Shown: positions 1-6,534, numbered from the stretch's first letter. The stretch is DNA of 7,114 nucleotides from Candidatus Peregrinibacteria bacterium (GCA_014728955.1 WJKT01000090.1:1-7114), one strand, 5' to 3'. The notes: a model not told the origin generated them from the sequence alone. A program made the numbers and translations.

Positions 1-687
1 AAATATGGTTCTGAAAAAAAACCGCCACCTCGTGTGCTTGCTGAAGCGGCACGTGAAGATTTTTTAAGCGGTAAAAAAAGAATTTTCTCGATGTTGAAAG
101 AACAATGGGCAAAAGGTGAGAATGTTCATTTTGTACTTGTTTCTCATATGAGATCATATTTACATCCAACTGACAACGGAGCAGCTCAGTATTGGTATCG
201 GGAATTTTCCGGTAAAAATTCTGCAAACCGTGTTTTACAGAGTGTTGTGAGTACGTATAAGAAAGCGTCCGGTGCCAAAGAGGTGAAAAATATAACATTG
301 GCGGGACACAGTATGGGGGGTAAAGCATTAGCCGGATTATCTCGTTTAAAAGCAAAAGGAGAGATTCCGTACACACTTTCATATTTTTCTTCCGATGCTA
401 CTTATTGGCATTTAAAACTGGATCATATTAAAAAGAATCCCAAGACGGCACTTTTTGTTTCATATCGTCCGGGAACAAAAACGGAAAAAATAGCCCGATC
501 TATTATTGCTCAACTGGGCTTAAAGCCGACAAGGCAAGGAAAGGAAACGATTTACAAGAGTGATGCATATCCGTATGTAACCGTTGTGGCAAGTAGTGTT
601 TCTCATGCGCAACATCCCGGCTATTACTTAAAACCGGCTTGGGAGCTTGCACAGCGTGCCCAAACCGGTAAAATGTCCGTTGCGTAG
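1..687 (+). CDS. alpha/beta-hydrolase-fold protein, 3' part only (lipase/esterase-like)
   Basis: The reading frame is open from base 1 to the TAG at 685-687, so the true start lies before the window. A GTG at 34-36 could be read as a start, but the frame runs straight through it. The clearest motif is G-H-S-M-G-G, a GxSxG nucleophile elbow, with the candidate catalytic Ser at 310-312. It follows a short hydrophobic strand (ITLAG) and precedes a small-residue helix, as in alpha/beta hydrolases. A candidate acid is the Asp in SSDATYW (394-396), after the next strand. The candidate His residues in SVSHAQHPGYY (604-606 and 613-615) follow the last strand. An acid after strand 6 rather than strand 7 is known from pancreatic-type lipases. 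No signal peptide can be judged because the N terminus is missing. The substrate cannot be named. The fold is fairly secure and the catalytic assignment is inference. Confidence 0.7.
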   Translation, partial: KYGSEKKPPPRVLAEAAREDFLSGKKRIFSMLKEQWAKGENVHFVLVSHMRSYLHPTDNGAAQYWYREFSGKNSANRVLQSVVSTYKKASGAKEVKNITLAGHSMGGKALAGLSRLKAKGEIPYTLSYFSSDATYWHLKLDHIKKNPKTALFVSYRPGTKTEKIARSIIAQLGLKPTRQGKETIYKSDAYPYVTVVASSVSHAQHPGYYLKPAWELAQRAQTGKMSVA

Positions 688-706
688 AAGATTATTCTTC
701 TTTTTT
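686..706 (+). terminator. Rho-independent terminator of the hydrolase gene, overlapping both convergent stop codons
   Basis: AGAAGA (686-691), loop TTAT (692-695) and TCTTCT (696-701) form a perfect 6-bp stem followed directly by T702-T706, the whole T-run being 701-706. The stem begins inside the hydrolase stop TAG, and the loop holds the rpsA stop (TTA on the + strand). The stem has only two G-C pairs, so it is weak. On the - strand the same hairpin lacks a T-tract, so it should act on the + strand transcript only. No separate terminator for rpsA is visible. Confidence 0.45.
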
Positions 707-1891
707 CTCTTCTTCGTCATGTTCCTCAGATTTGGTATCGTCCTCCTCTTTGGAATCTTCTTTGGTCTCTTTTTCTTCAGCGGGTTTTTCATTTAACGCT
801 TTAATAGAAAGGCCGATACGATGTTCTTCCGGATCTACGCTGATAATTTTTGCTTTCACTTTTTCACCAACAGTAAGCACTTTTGAAGCATCTTCAATAG
901 GTTCTTCTGAAATTTCAGAGAGATGAATAAGGCCGTTAATTTCATCACTTAGCTGCATGAACGCTCCAAACTGTGTGATTTTATTGATTTCTCCTTCAAC
1001 AACACTCCCGGCTTTGAATGTTTTTGCAGCTTCAACCCAAGGGTCGGGAACAAGCCGTTTCATGCTGAGTGATATTTTTTCTCCTTCAATACCGATAACC
1101 AATACTTCAACTTCGTCACCGATTTTTCCGAATTCACCCGGATCTTTAACGTGTCCCCACGCAATTTCCGAAATATGAACAAGTCCTTCAAGTCCGTCAA
1201 AGGCAACAAAGATACCGAATTTAACGATACCGCTGATTTTACCTTTAACTTTTTGTCCGACTTTAAGTTTTTTAAGCGCTTGTTCTCGTTGTTCTCGCAT
1301 TGCCGCTTTTTCCGATAGAATTAATTTTCCATTGTCATGATCAACATTAATAACTTTGACGTCAAATGTTTTTCCGACAAGTTTTTGCAGACGTTTAAGA
1401 ATCTGATTTGAATCGGCACCGTTCACACGCGGATAGTGCATTGGTGCAAGTTGTGATACCGGGATAAAGCCTTTAATGCCGTCAACTTCAAGAAGAAGTC
1501 CGCCTTTATTGGCTTCGTTTGTTGTCGCTTTAATAACGTTACCTTCTTCGTAAGCATCAACAAACATATTCCAGCTTTTTTCCTGACTTGCTCTTCGTAG
1601 TGAAAGAACCACAAGTCCATCGGTGTTTTCACTTTCAATCACATATGCTGAAATGGTATCGCCTGATTCCAGTTCTTTTACAGTATTGTGACTGTCATGT
1701 GCTTCTTTTCCGGCAATAATTCCGGTGGTGATACCGCCGAGATCCACAAGTATCTTGTTTTTATGAATATCGGTTACAGTACCTTCAATAAGCGTACCCG
1801 GTTGAGGGTATACAATTTCGGGTGACTCCTTCATTAAGGCATCCATAACAGGATTGGGGTCACCAAAAATTTTGGTCATTTGGGTTGCCAT
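692..1891 (-). CDS. rpsA: 30S ribosomal protein S1, four S1 domains (399 aa)
   Basis: S1 binds single-stranded mRNA on the small ribosomal subunit and helps start translation on leaders with weak Shine-Dalgarno sites. Four S1 (OB-fold) domains are seen at about residues 31-101, 116-195, 210-278 and 295-365. The third and fourth carry the most typical core (KFGIFVAFDGLEGLVHISE and QFGAFMQL..INGLIHLSE), each closing with an 'ISLSMK/IGLSIK'-type strand. A highly acidic tail of Glu, Lys and Asp fills residues 369-399. Four domains is the usual number in Firmicutes and Actinobacteria-like S1 proteins, against six in E. coli. The ATG at 1889-1891 is preceded by a weak, closely spaced AAGG. A second ATG at codon 5 is possible. 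The gene lies downstream of clpC with its own putative promoter and a structured leader, and its stop is 4 bp from the stop of the convergent hydrolase gene. Confidence 0.95.
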   Translation of the reverse strand: MATQMTKIFGDPNPVMDALMKESPEIVYPQPGTLIEGTVTDIHKNKILVDLGGITTGIIAGKEAHDSHNTVKELESGDTISAYVIESENTDGLVVLSLRRASQEKSWNMFVDAYEEGNVIKATTNEANKGGLLLEVDGIKGFIPVSQLAPMHYPRVNGADSNQILKRLQKLVGKTFDVKVINVDHDNGKLILSEKAAMREQREQALKKLKVGQKVKGKISGIVKFGIFVAFDGLEGLVHISEIAWGHVKDPGEFGKIGDEVEVLVIGIEGEKISLSMKRLVPDPWVEAAKTFKAGSVVEGEINKITQFGAFMQLSDEINGLIHLSEISEEPIEDASKVLTVGEKVKAKIISVDPEEHRIGLSIKALNEKPAEEKETKEDSKEEDDTKSEEHDEEEKKEE

Positions 1892-1958
1892 AAGCCTTGG
1901 TTAGTAGAGCCTTTTTATTGATGCTAAGGGCTCGCGGCTTTTGACAACGGCTCTACTA
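1892..1958 (-). promoter_or_regulatory. Structured 5' leader of rpsA (candidate autoregulatory element)
   Basis: A perfect 10-bp inverted repeat lies at 1902-1911 and 1949-1958 (in the RNA TAGTAGAGCC and GGCTCTACTA) with a 37-nt loop. The loop holds a second GAGCC (in GCGAGCCC) that can compete for the same 3' arm, pairing 7 of 8 bases as GAGCCCTT with AAAGGCTC. It also holds AAGCC, complementary to the GGCTT just before the ATG, which would give a pseudoknot over the start site. In E. coli, S1 represses its own synthesis through a folded leader with a weak Shine-Dalgarno site. That this leader does the same is inference. Confidence 0.4.
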
Positions 1959-1968
1959 TGTAATGTTG

Positions 1969-2010
1969 AAAAAAACACGAGCTTCAAAATTATACTGATG
2001 AAACTCGTGT
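1969..2010 (-). terminator. Rho-independent terminator of clpC
   Basis: Nine bases after the clpC stop, the - strand RNA can pair ACACGAG with CTCGTGT (+ strand 1975-1981 and 2004-2010). After one C-A mismatch a further 4 bp pair (1983-1986 with 1999-2002), leaving a 12-nt loop. The 3' arm is followed by a run of T (+ strand A1969-A1974, directly after the stem). Position, stem and T-run are as expected for an intrinsic terminator. The loop contains the -10 box of the putative rpsA promoter. Confidence 0.75.
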
Positions 2011-2017
2011 AGTGCAA
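1989..2017 (-). promoter_or_regulatory. Putative sigma70-type promoter of rpsA, -10 box inside the clpC terminator loop
   Basis: On the - strand TTGCAC (2012-2017) is followed after exactly 17 nt by a perfect TATAAT (1989-1994). The -35 box matches the consensus only at TTG. Transcription would start near 1982, a G on the - strand, inside the 3' arm of the clpC terminator. The leader would then be about 90 nt. RNA from this promoter would lack the 5' arm and so could not form that terminator. Confidence 0.45.
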
Positions 2018-2019
2018 GG

Positions 2020-4620
2020 TTATTTCTTTGCTTTTGCTCTTTTTTTCTTCTTTTTGAGTGTTACTTTTCCTCCGGATGATGAAATGGTTACCGTGTCTCC
2101 CTGCTTGAAATCTCCTTCAAGATAATGCTGGGTGAGTGGGTCTTCAACCAAATCCTGAATAGCTCGTCGTACGGGTCTGGCTCCATATTGAGGGTCGTAA
2201 CTTGCTTTTGAAAGGGCTTTAAGCCCGGCAGCAGTTGTTGTAATGGTAATATCTTTTGCATTGAGTCGCTTCTGTAGGAGGTCGAGATGCAACGTAACGA
2301 TATTGGCAATATTTTTCTTGGTTAGCGCCCTGAATACGATAGTTTTATCAATACGATTAAGGAATTCCGGTTTAAAGTGGTCTTTAAGATCTTTGAGTAT
2401 CTCTTTCTTTGTCCGCTGATAATCTTCTTTTGCTTGTTCAAGTTCACTTTTTTCACTTGAGAATCCGATTGGAGCTGCTTTTTTTGTTAACCGTTCCGCA
2501 CCGATATTTGACGTAAGGATGATAATAGTATTTTTAAAATCGATTTTACGCCCTTTATTGTCAGTAAGAACACCATCTTCAAGTATCTGCAGGAGAAGAT
2601 TAAAGACATCCGTATGTGCTTTCTCAATCTCGTCAAACAGTACGATACTGTATGGCTTTCTTCGTACCGCTTCAGTAAGCTGGCCGCCATCGTCATACCC
2701 GACATATCCCGCGGTTGCGCCAACAAGGCGGGAAGTGCTGTGACGCTCCATAAATTCACTCATATCGATTTTTATGAGAGCTTCTTTGTCGTTGTATACT
2801 TCTTCTGCCAGTGCACGTACAAGTTCGGTTTTACCCACACCGGTTGGTCCCATAAAAATAAATGATCCAATAGGTCTGTTGTGATCTGCAAACCCTGCGC
2901 GAGAACGACGAATAGCCTTACAAACGGTTTCAACAGCTTCGTCTTGCCCGATGATACGCTTTTTAAGACGTTTTTCGAGATTCATGAGACGTTGCATATC
3001 CGATTTAACCAATTTGGTAACCGGTACTCCAGTCATATTTGAAACCACTTGTGCAATGTGATCTTCAGTTACTTTTTTACGCTGAGATCGTGGGATTTGT
3101 ATAGTCCTGGCTTCTTCTATTTTCTTTAAAACATCTAATTCATCACTGCGTAGTTGTGCCGCTTTTTCGTAATCTTGTTTTGAAACAGCAGTTTCTTTCG
3201 TTTTGATTATTGAATTTAATTTTTTTTGCAGTTTCTTAACCTCGCTTGAATTTCCTTTTGTATTAACACGCATGAGCGAAGCCGCCTCATCGATAAGGTC
3301 AATTGCTTTATCGGGGAGGAATCGGTCGTTTATATAGCGAGACGACATGGTGATAGCAGCTTCCAGTGCATCGTCGGTAATTTGCAGATTGTGATGATCT
3401 TCAAAAGATTCTCGTAATCCTTCCAACATCGATTTACTTTCGTTATGTGTGGGTTCTTCAATAATAACCGGTTGCAGGCGTCGTTCCAGCGCGGCATCAC
3501 TTTCGATTTGTTTTCTGTATTCCGCAGTGGTTGTCGCACCGATAACTTGTATATCGCCTCGTGAAAGAGCGGGTTTAAGGATGTTTGCCGCATCAAGGCT
3601 TCCTTCGGCAGATCCTGCTCCAACAACCGTATGAATTTCATCAATAAAAAGAAGAGCGTTTTTTATGGTTTTCAATTCATCGAGGATTTGTTTAACGCGT
3701 TCTTCAAATTCACCACGATATTTTGTGCCGGCAATAACCGATGTCATCGATAATGATAATATTTTCTTGTTCATGAGTAGTTCCAGGACGTTATCTTTTG
3801 ATATTGCCTGTGCAAGGCCTTCGGCAATAGCTGTTTTTCCAACACCAGGTTCTCCGATCATGACCGGATTATTTTTTGTTTTTCTACATAAAATACTTAT
3901 TGCACGTTCAATTTCTTTTTTTCTTCCAATGACAGGGTCAAGTTTTCCCTTTGATGCTTGTTTTACCAGGTCGGTGGTAAAGTAATCGAGCGCCGGGGTT
4001 TTACTTTTTTTCCCGTTCTTCTTCTTTGTTTTGTTAAACTGGTCTTTTTCAACATTCACGACAAGAACACCTTGAAGCCCGTTCAAGAAAAATTCCATAG
4101 GGTTCATGCCTTGTTGAGCGGGAGTGTCGTTCATGCCTTGTTGCATGGTTTTACCTTTTTCGAAGGTTTGTGTTAATTGATCTTTAATATCATCGGGATT
4201 GATGCGCATATTCTCCAAAATAACTGTTGCTGCAGTACTATCCTGTGATACAAGAGAGTAAAGTAGATGTTCTGTCCCGATAAAAGAATGATTAAATTCT
4301 TCACCGATCTTAACCGCATCTTCAATAACTTTTTTTGCAAAACCGCTCAATCCTGATTTTGCCGTTGAAGTCCCTCCTTTTTTTGCCGTTTGTGTTCGCA
4401 GGCGACCAACGGTTTTGAGGACAAGCTGTACATTGTCATCGGAAACACCAAAATTCCTTAGTACATGGGCTCCCAATGAATTTTTTTGGGACAATATGCC
4501 AATAAGAATATGTTCGGTCCCGACATAATGTAAATCCGCCTCTTTTGCCCGTTCTTGGGCAACAACAAGAGCTTGCTTTGCTTCTTTTGTAAATTTTTCG
4601 AATCGTTTTGAATTATCCAT
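2020..4620 (-). CDS. clpC: ClpC-type AAA+ unfoldase, ATP-binding subunit of the Clp protease (866 aa)
   Basis: ClpC is a cytosolic hexameric ATPase that unfolds proteins and feeds them to the ClpP peptidase. Two Clp_N repeats lie at about residues 12-60 and 90-140, each with a GTEH motif (Glu36 and Glu117). A polar linker follows (152-210). AAA1 has Walker A GEPGVGKT (256-263), Walker B LLFIDE (323-328), pore loop KYRG (300-303) and an ERR arginine pair (379-381). The UVR segment at about 475-505 (QDYEKAAQLRSDEL) marks ClpC rather than ClpA or ClpB. AAA2 has Walker A GPTGVGKT (591-598), Walker B IVLFDE (659-664), pore loop GYVG (638-641), PEFLNRID (751-758) and GARPVRR (813-819). IGF (718-720) is in the place of the ClpP-docking tripeptide, so a ClpP partner is expected, though not in this window. 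The tail is very basic (856-866). All catalytic motifs are intact. No Shine-Dalgarno site is visible before the ATG. A CIRCE-overlapped promoter lies upstream. Confidence 0.96.
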   Translation of the reverse strand: MDNSKRFEKFTKEAKQALVVAQERAKEADLHYVGTEHILIGILSQKNSLGAHVLRNFGVSDDNVQLVLKTVGRLRTQTAKKGGTSTAKSGLSGFAKKVIEDAVKIGEEFNHSFIGTEHLLYSLVSQDSTAATVILENMRINPDDIKDQLTQTFEKGKTMQQGMNDTPAQQGMNPMEFFLNGLQGVLVVNVEKDQFNKTKKKNGKKSKTPALDYFTTDLVKQASKGKLDPVIGRKKEIERAISILCRKTKNNPVMIGEPGVGKTAIAEGLAQAISKDNVLELLMNKKILSLSMTSVIAGTKYRGEFEERVKQILDELKTIKNALLFIDEIHTVVGAGSAEGSLDAANILKPALSRGDIQVIGATTTAEYRKQIESDAALERRLQPVIIEEPTHNESKSMLEGLRESFEDHHNLQITDDALEAAITMSSRYINDRFLPDKAIDLIDEAASLMRVNTKGNSSEVKKLQKKLNSIIKTKETAVSKQDYEKAAQLRSDELDVLKKIEEARTIQIPRSQRKKVTEDHIAQVVSNMTGVPVTKLVKSDMQRLMNLEKRLKKRIIGQDEAVETVCKAIRRSRAGFADHNRPIGSFIFMGPTGVGKTELVRALAEEVYNDKEALIKIDMSEFMERHSTSRLVGATAGYVGYDDGGQLTEAVRRKPYSIVLFDEIEKAHTDVFNLLLQILEDGVLTDNKGRKIDFKNTIIILTSNIGAERLTKKAAPIGFSSEKSELEQAKEDYQRTKKEILKDLKDHFKPEFLNRIDKTIVFRALTKKNIANIVTLHLDLLQKRLNAKDITITTTAAGLKALSKASYDPQYGARPVRRAIQDLVEDPLTQHYLEGDFKQGDTVTISSSGGKVTLKKKKKRAKAKK
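4102..4143 (-). repeat. 15-bp direct repeat in the clpC interdomain linker, 27-bp period
   Basis: GTTCATGCCTTGTTG occurs at 4102-4116 and again at 4129-4143 (+ strand). The 27-bp period keeps the frame and gives QQGMN twice, nine residues apart (residues 160-164 and 169-173), in the linker between the Clp_N and AAA1 domains. It looks like a small in-frame duplication in a region under low constraint. Confidence 0.8.
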
Positions 4621-4649
4621 AACGTGAATTTATTTTAAATTGTCTTTAA

Positions 4650-4678
4650 ATTTTAGCATAAATGAGCCAAAATTTAAA
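4650..4678 (-). promoter_or_regulatory. Possible second, proximal clpC promoter (extended -10)
   Basis: On the - strand TTTAAA (4673-4678, 4 of 6 to the -35 consensus), 17 nt and TAAAAT (4650-4655), with TG one base before the -10 box, give an extended -10 promoter. It would start about 22 nt before the clpC ATG and would lie outside CIRCE. The region is very AT-rich, where such matches arise by chance, so support is weak. Confidence 0.25.
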
Positions 4679-4742
4679 TTTAAGAGTAGTGAAAATCTCT
4701 TTACTCAATGGTCAAAATATGTTGTATAAATTTATTGAACAT

Positions 4743-4785
4743 AAAAGAAAAAGATTAGCACCCGAAATTATAGAGTGCTAATCTT
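4743..4785 (-). terminator. Terminator-like hairpin after the lipoprotein gene, formed by the CIRCE arms
   Basis: The CIRCE arms extend outward by 4 bp to 13-base arms (4751-4763 and 4773-4785) with a single mismatch and a 9-nt loop. In - strand RNA the 3' arm ends ...TAATCTT and continues TTTCTTTT (4743-4750), a T-rich tract broken by one C. It begins 24 bases past the lipoprotein stop, with no other terminator in the gap. Read-through RNA would carry the full hairpin. RNA started at the clpC promoter would not. Confidence 0.5.
4755..4781 (-). promoter_or_regulatory. CIRCE operator (HrcA repressor binding site) upstream of clpC
   Basis: The + strand reads TTAGCACCC (4755-4763), nine bases, GAGTGCTAA (4773-4781). 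The established CIRCE consensus is TTAGCACTC-N9-GAGTGCTAA, so 17 of 18 arm positions match and the spacer is exactly 9. The - strand -10 box TATAAT fills six of the nine spacer bases, and the expected start site lies in the other arm. Bound HrcA should therefore block the clpC promoter directly and release it on heat stress. HrcA itself is not encoded in this window. Confidence 0.92.
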
Positions 4786-4795
4786 GTGTTGTCAA
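4767..4795 (-). promoter_or_regulatory. Consensus sigma70/sigmaA promoter of clpC
   Basis: On the - strand a perfect TTGACA (4790-4795), a 17-nt spacer and a perfect TATAAT (4767-4772). All 12 box positions match the consensus at the optimal spacing. Predicted start is about 4759-4762, giving a leader of about 140 nt before the ATG at 4620. A perfect promoter overlapped by an operator fits a gene that is strong when released but normally held down. Confidence 0.9.
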
Positions 4796-4809
4796 TGGGG
4801 GATGGGTGA

Positions 4810-6534
4810 TTAGTTTGCTTTGATGCTTGCGGCTATATCAATAACATTTGATTCATACGTCGAATCGCCGTGTACTTTATAAAGCATACCATCATCACGT
4901 TCTATATAAATTGCCACTTCATCTCCTTCATACGTTTTAACGCCGGTATGACTTCCTACCGAAATAGAGCTTCCTGAAGGAAGTGATCCGCTGACGATAT
5001 CGATACTGACAAGTTCGTTACCGTCTTCAACCGGTTCATTGCTAAAGCCATAATGGTGGACAACATCATTGGTTCCTCCTGTTCCGCTGAAATACCAGTT
5101 CGATGGGTATTGTGCGAGAAAATCATACGGAAGGCTTTCAAAATAACGGTATCCTTCTTTTACAACGGTCGCTTCTTCGGCTCCATCATCAGTCATTTCA
5201 ACAACCGTTTTTTCTGCATCTTCAACAGGGTTTTCTCCACTTACTCGCTCCCATGAGGTTGTTTCGCCGGGAACAAAGTAGGCTGTTACAGTGGTATCAA
5301 AGGTGGTTCCGTCGTGATCGTATTGGATTAAAACACGTCGATAGTCGGTTCCGTCGGTATAATCGGCATACACATAGTCCGGATCGGCAAACTCAAATGA
5401 ATAGGCATCCCAGCTGCCATTCTCTGAAGCTTCGGGCGCCAACGTATTTATATTATCACCAACATATTCTGCAATAAGCGTATAAACCGATCCCGATTCT
5501 GTGGTTGTGTCATAATTTACTTCCGGCAAAGGAGCTATTTCGGGTTCTTCCGTCTCTTCGGGAAGGGGATTGTTGATAACATCATCTTCTTGTGTATCAA
5601 ACGTTTCCGGCTCATCTTCCGGTTCGTCTATTATCGAGGTGTCATCTTCAGTATCTTCGTCTTCGTCAAGCATACCGATAAATTTAAAACTTGCTACCAT
5701 TGAGAAGAAGGTATTGCGGTGTTTTGCAACATCGTCATGATCTGACCCCGTAAAGGTAAACTGATATACATACTCTCCTCGAGTAAGCCAAATGCTGATG
5801 TCATAACGATCACCGCTTTCTTTTTTAAGTCCGTCCAGTTGATCGGTTCCCACCAGAGTTTGAGCATAACCGAGTCCAAGCAGTTCTGCCGGATCGCTTG
5901 GTAATTCCAAAAAGGTTTCAAGCGGTTCTTTTTCGGGGTTAAGGAGTCTCTGAATAATAACGACGTCCTGTTTTGCGGTACTATCAGTTTCAGACGGTTC
6001 TTCATTATCATCTTCTTCATCAACTTCTTCCTCTGATGAATCGCTTGATGCGGGAGCGGTAAAAATGAGTCTTGTGTCTTCTTCAGTCAGCTCCCATGAA
6101 TCCAAATATGTAAGTTGAATGCCAAGATCGGTATTTTTATATTCCGTTTCAACGCCGACAACATCCTCTTCTTCCTCTTCTTCTTCAGCTAAATCAATAC
6201 TTTGAACGTCCATAAGCTCTTTGTCGTCGCTGGTAATGGCTATCGGTCCGCGGACCTCAACTTTATTTCCCAAATATTTTTCATTATCAAGGTCAATATT
6301 TAAACTTCGCAGTCGCATTGTTTCTTGATTGTCGAGTTCCAGCAAGTGTGTTCCTTCGCCGACACTCATCCCACCGAGGGATTTAAGCATGCCAACTCGT
6401 TTTTCTTGCACATTGCTTTCAAAAACAACCTTATTGTCTTCTCCGCCAAACCATGAACATGATGTTGCGGTGAGTCCAAAAGCAACGATCGCTACTAAAA
6501 TAATACCGACCGGATTGAATGATCTCTTCCTCAT
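4810..6534 (-). CDS. Predicted acidic lipoprotein with two PsbP-like segments (574 aa), function unknown
   Basis: The N terminus has a basic start (MRKR), a hydrophobic stretch (about 8-24) and a lipobox-like ATSC with Cys26, so it is probably lipid-anchored on the outer face of the membrane. Ala at -3 of the lipobox is acceptable but not the commonest. Residues about 36-115 look like a small beta-rich, possibly OB-like domain (LLELDNQETMRLRSL, then YLGNKVEVRG). Residues about 127-288 and 460-574 look like two related PsbP-type domains. Each opens with an aromatic 'Tyr...Asp...Tyr-x-x-x-W' strand (LGIQLTYLDSWEL; YDFLAQYPSNWYF) and ends in a 'Tyr-Tyr/Lys ... ASFKF / ASIKAN' helix. An unrecognised beta-rich stretch (345-440) lies between them. 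Acidic linkers separate the blocks: 7 Glu at 117-123, a Ser/Glu/Asp stretch at 163-185 and an Asp/Glu/Pro stretch at 289-336. The Glu run is coded by a GAA/GAG repeat (6166-6186) that could slip. The role is unknown. Domain names are by eye. Confidence 0.75.
   Translation of the reverse strand: MRKRSFNPVGIILVAIVAFGLTATSCSWFGGEDNKVVFESNVQEKRVGMLKSLGGMSVGEGTHLLELDNQETMRLRSLNIDLDNEKYLGNKVEVRGPIAITSDDKELMDVQSIDLAEEEEEEEDVVGVETEYKNTDLGIQLTYLDSWELTEEDTRLIFTAPASSDSSEEEVDEEDDNEEPSETDSTAKQDVVIIQRLLNPEKEPLETFLELPSDPAELLGLGYAQTLVGTDQLDGLKKESGDRYDISIWLTRGEYVYQFTFTGSDHDDVAKHRNTFFSMVASFKFIGMLDEDEDTEDDTSIIDEPEDEPETFDTQEDDVINNPLPEETEEPEIAPLPEVNYDTTTESGSVYTLIAEYVGDNINTLAPEASENGSWDAYSFEFADPDYVYADYTDGTDYRRVLIQYDHDGTTFDTTVTAYFVPGETTSWERVSGENPVEDAEKTVVEMTDDGAEEATVVKEGYRYFESLPYDFLAQYPSNWYFSGTGGTNDVVHHYGFSNEPVEDGNELVSIDIVSGSLPSGSSISVGSHTGVKTYEGDEVAIYIERDDGMLYKVHGDSTYESNVIDIAASIKAN

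Noticed and set aside
1941..1946. TTGACA on the + strand in the rpsA leader
   Set aside because: There is no -10 box at 16-18 nt and no + strand gene follows. On the - strand it is part of the leader loop.
3665..3985. 106-codon + strand reading frame opposite clpC
   Set aside because: It is antisense to the conserved AAA1 domain of clpC, with no signals of its own.
4682..4701. AAGAG/CTCTT short inverted repeat in the clpC leader
   Set aside because: It has only 5 bp with a 10-base loop and no T-tract, which is expected by chance in such DNA.
4710..4726. GGTCAAA followed by ATA, resembling half of a CtsR heptad repeat upstream of clpC
   Set aside because: The second heptad (TGTTGTA) does not match the GGTCAAA consensus. 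A single 7-base match in AT-rich DNA is not enough.
4701..4742. Small 13-codon reading frame in the clpC leader on the - strand
   Set aside because: It has no Shine-Dalgarno site, AT-rich composition explains it, and there is no coding evidence.
5103..5477. 124-codon + strand reading frame opposite the lipoprotein gene
   Set aside because: It lies entirely antisense to a well-supported gene, with no recognisable protein features. It is a shadow frame.
6166..6186. GAA/GAG trinucleotide run that might mark a phase-variable frameshift site
   Set aside because: The unit is three bases, so slippage keeps the frame, and the reading frame is intact. It is an acidic linker, not an on/off switch.
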